Shown here piece after piece: positions 7,382 through 7,722 of a stretch of DNA of 7,722 nt. The stretch is from Azoarcus sp. (GTDB lineage Bacteria > Pseudomonadota > Gammaproteobacteria > Burkholderiales > Rhodocyclaceae): assembly GCA_031258035.1 (NCBI GenBank), contig JAIRNL010000216.1, positions 1-7,722 of the forward strand, in the 5' to 3' direction. Within the stretch, counting starts at the first letter, position 1. Every line of letters begins with the position of its first letter. Made by a program: the position numbers and the translations under genes. Below the pieces are notes generated by a model, which was not told the DNA's origin, made no database searches, and saw only the letters and a program-made list of their open reading frames with translations.

Positions 7382-7722
7382 CGCTCGCCCTCCTCGCCCC
7401 ACGGTATATGCATACGAGCAACGCTGACACCCGCCACCCGGCCGACGAGCGCGCCGTCCAGCGGTTCGTCAGGCTGGATACGCACGCGCAGGTCGCCGGA
7501 CAGACTATCGCCATCCATCAGGCGGCTGCCAACGATGCGACCACCGCGGCTTTCCGCCTCGCCGGCGATCCGGATACTGACATGGCGGCCCGGCCCCACA
7601 TCGGCGAACTTGCTGGCGGGAAAGCGCGCCTCGATGCTGGCCGGGCGATCGCGCGGAAACAGCTCGAAGATCACATCGCCCTTGCTGGCGTATTGATCGT
7701 CGCCAACCCGCTGGAGCGCCAG
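7378..7722 (-). CDS. alg44: Alginate co-polymerase Alg44, C-terminal fragment (5' end outside window)
   Basis: Only the last 114 residues are in the window, read from the right edge to a TGA at 7380-7378. Alg44 is the inner-membrane partner of the glycosyltransferase Alg8. Its cytoplasmic PilZ domain binds c-di-GMP and switches on polymerisation, but that domain and the membrane helix lie outside the window. What is visible is the periplasmic part, which resembles membrane-fusion (HlyD-like) proteins: a lipoyl-like end (YASKGDVIFELFPRD), then a beta-barrel segment (IEARFPASKFADVGPG, VSIRIAGE) and a final strand region with QPDEPLDGALVGR. Gene order directly before algK supports the assignment. 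The gene overlaps algK by four bases. Confidence 0.88.
   Translation of the reverse strand: MALQRVGDDQYASKGDVIFELFPRDRPASIEARFPASKFADVGPGRHVSIRIAGEAESRGGRIVGSRLMDGDSLSGDLRVRIQPDEPLDGALVGRVAGVSVARMHIPWGEEGER
7389..7395 (-). promoter_or_regulatory. Strong ribosome binding site of algK
   Basis: On the minus strand GAGGAGG lies seven bases before the ATG at 7381. It is the best Shine-Dalgarno in the window and supports that start over the further-upstream in-frame codon at 7402. It lies within the last codons of alg44. Confidence 0.75.

Overview
The window holds the middle and distal part of an alginate (polymannuronate/guluronate exopolysaccharide) polymerisation, modification and export operon. 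It lies entirely on the minus strand and reads from the right edge leftwards: alg44 (C-terminal part only), algK, algE, algG, algX, algL. The order is the same as in the classical Pseudomonas/Azotobacter alginate operon. The DNA is GC-rich with strong G/C at third codon positions. Protein similarity to the pseudomonad system is clear but not close, so I infer a high-GC Pseudomonadota (beta- or gammaproteobacterial) that is probably not Pseudomonas or Azotobacter. This assignment is judgement; no phylogeny was run.

Layout: 7722-7378 carries the membrane-fusion-like end of the c-di-GMP-responsive co-polymerase Alg44. 7381-5996 is the outer-membrane scaffold lipoprotein AlgK. 5982-4552 is the outer-membrane beta-barrel porin AlgE. 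4544-3015 is the periplasmic C5-mannuronan epimerase AlgG. 3018-1585 is the SGNH-fold acetyltransferase/scaffold AlgX. 1588-500 is the alginate lyase AlgL. The genes are tightly packed: ATGA stop/start overlaps at alg44/algK, algG/algX and algX/algL, and gaps of 13 and 7 nt at algK/algE and algE/algG. A single transcript with translational coupling is therefore expected. No promoter is visible because the upstream end (algD, alg8, first part of alg44) lies outside the window.

The genes form one envelope-spanning machine. Alg44, with Alg8 outside the window, extrudes polymannuronate into the periplasm. AlgG converts some residues to guluronate. AlgX would normally acetylate the chain. AlgL clears polymer that strays into the periplasm, and AlgK/AlgE pass the chain through the outer membrane.

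After algL the operon appears to stop. From 340 to 499 there is no gene, and from 1 to 339 a convergent plus-strand reading frame encodes the C-terminal end of an unidentified membrane protein. The usual distal genes algI, algJ, algF and algA do not follow. This is notable because AlgX here lacks the expected serine nucleophile: the motif reads G-T-G instead of G-T-S. Together the two observations suggest an alginate that is not O-acetylated, or is acetylated by a different route, with AlgX kept as a structural part. AlgL also has a possible lipobox, which would make it a lipoprotein rather than the usual soluble periplasmic enzyme.
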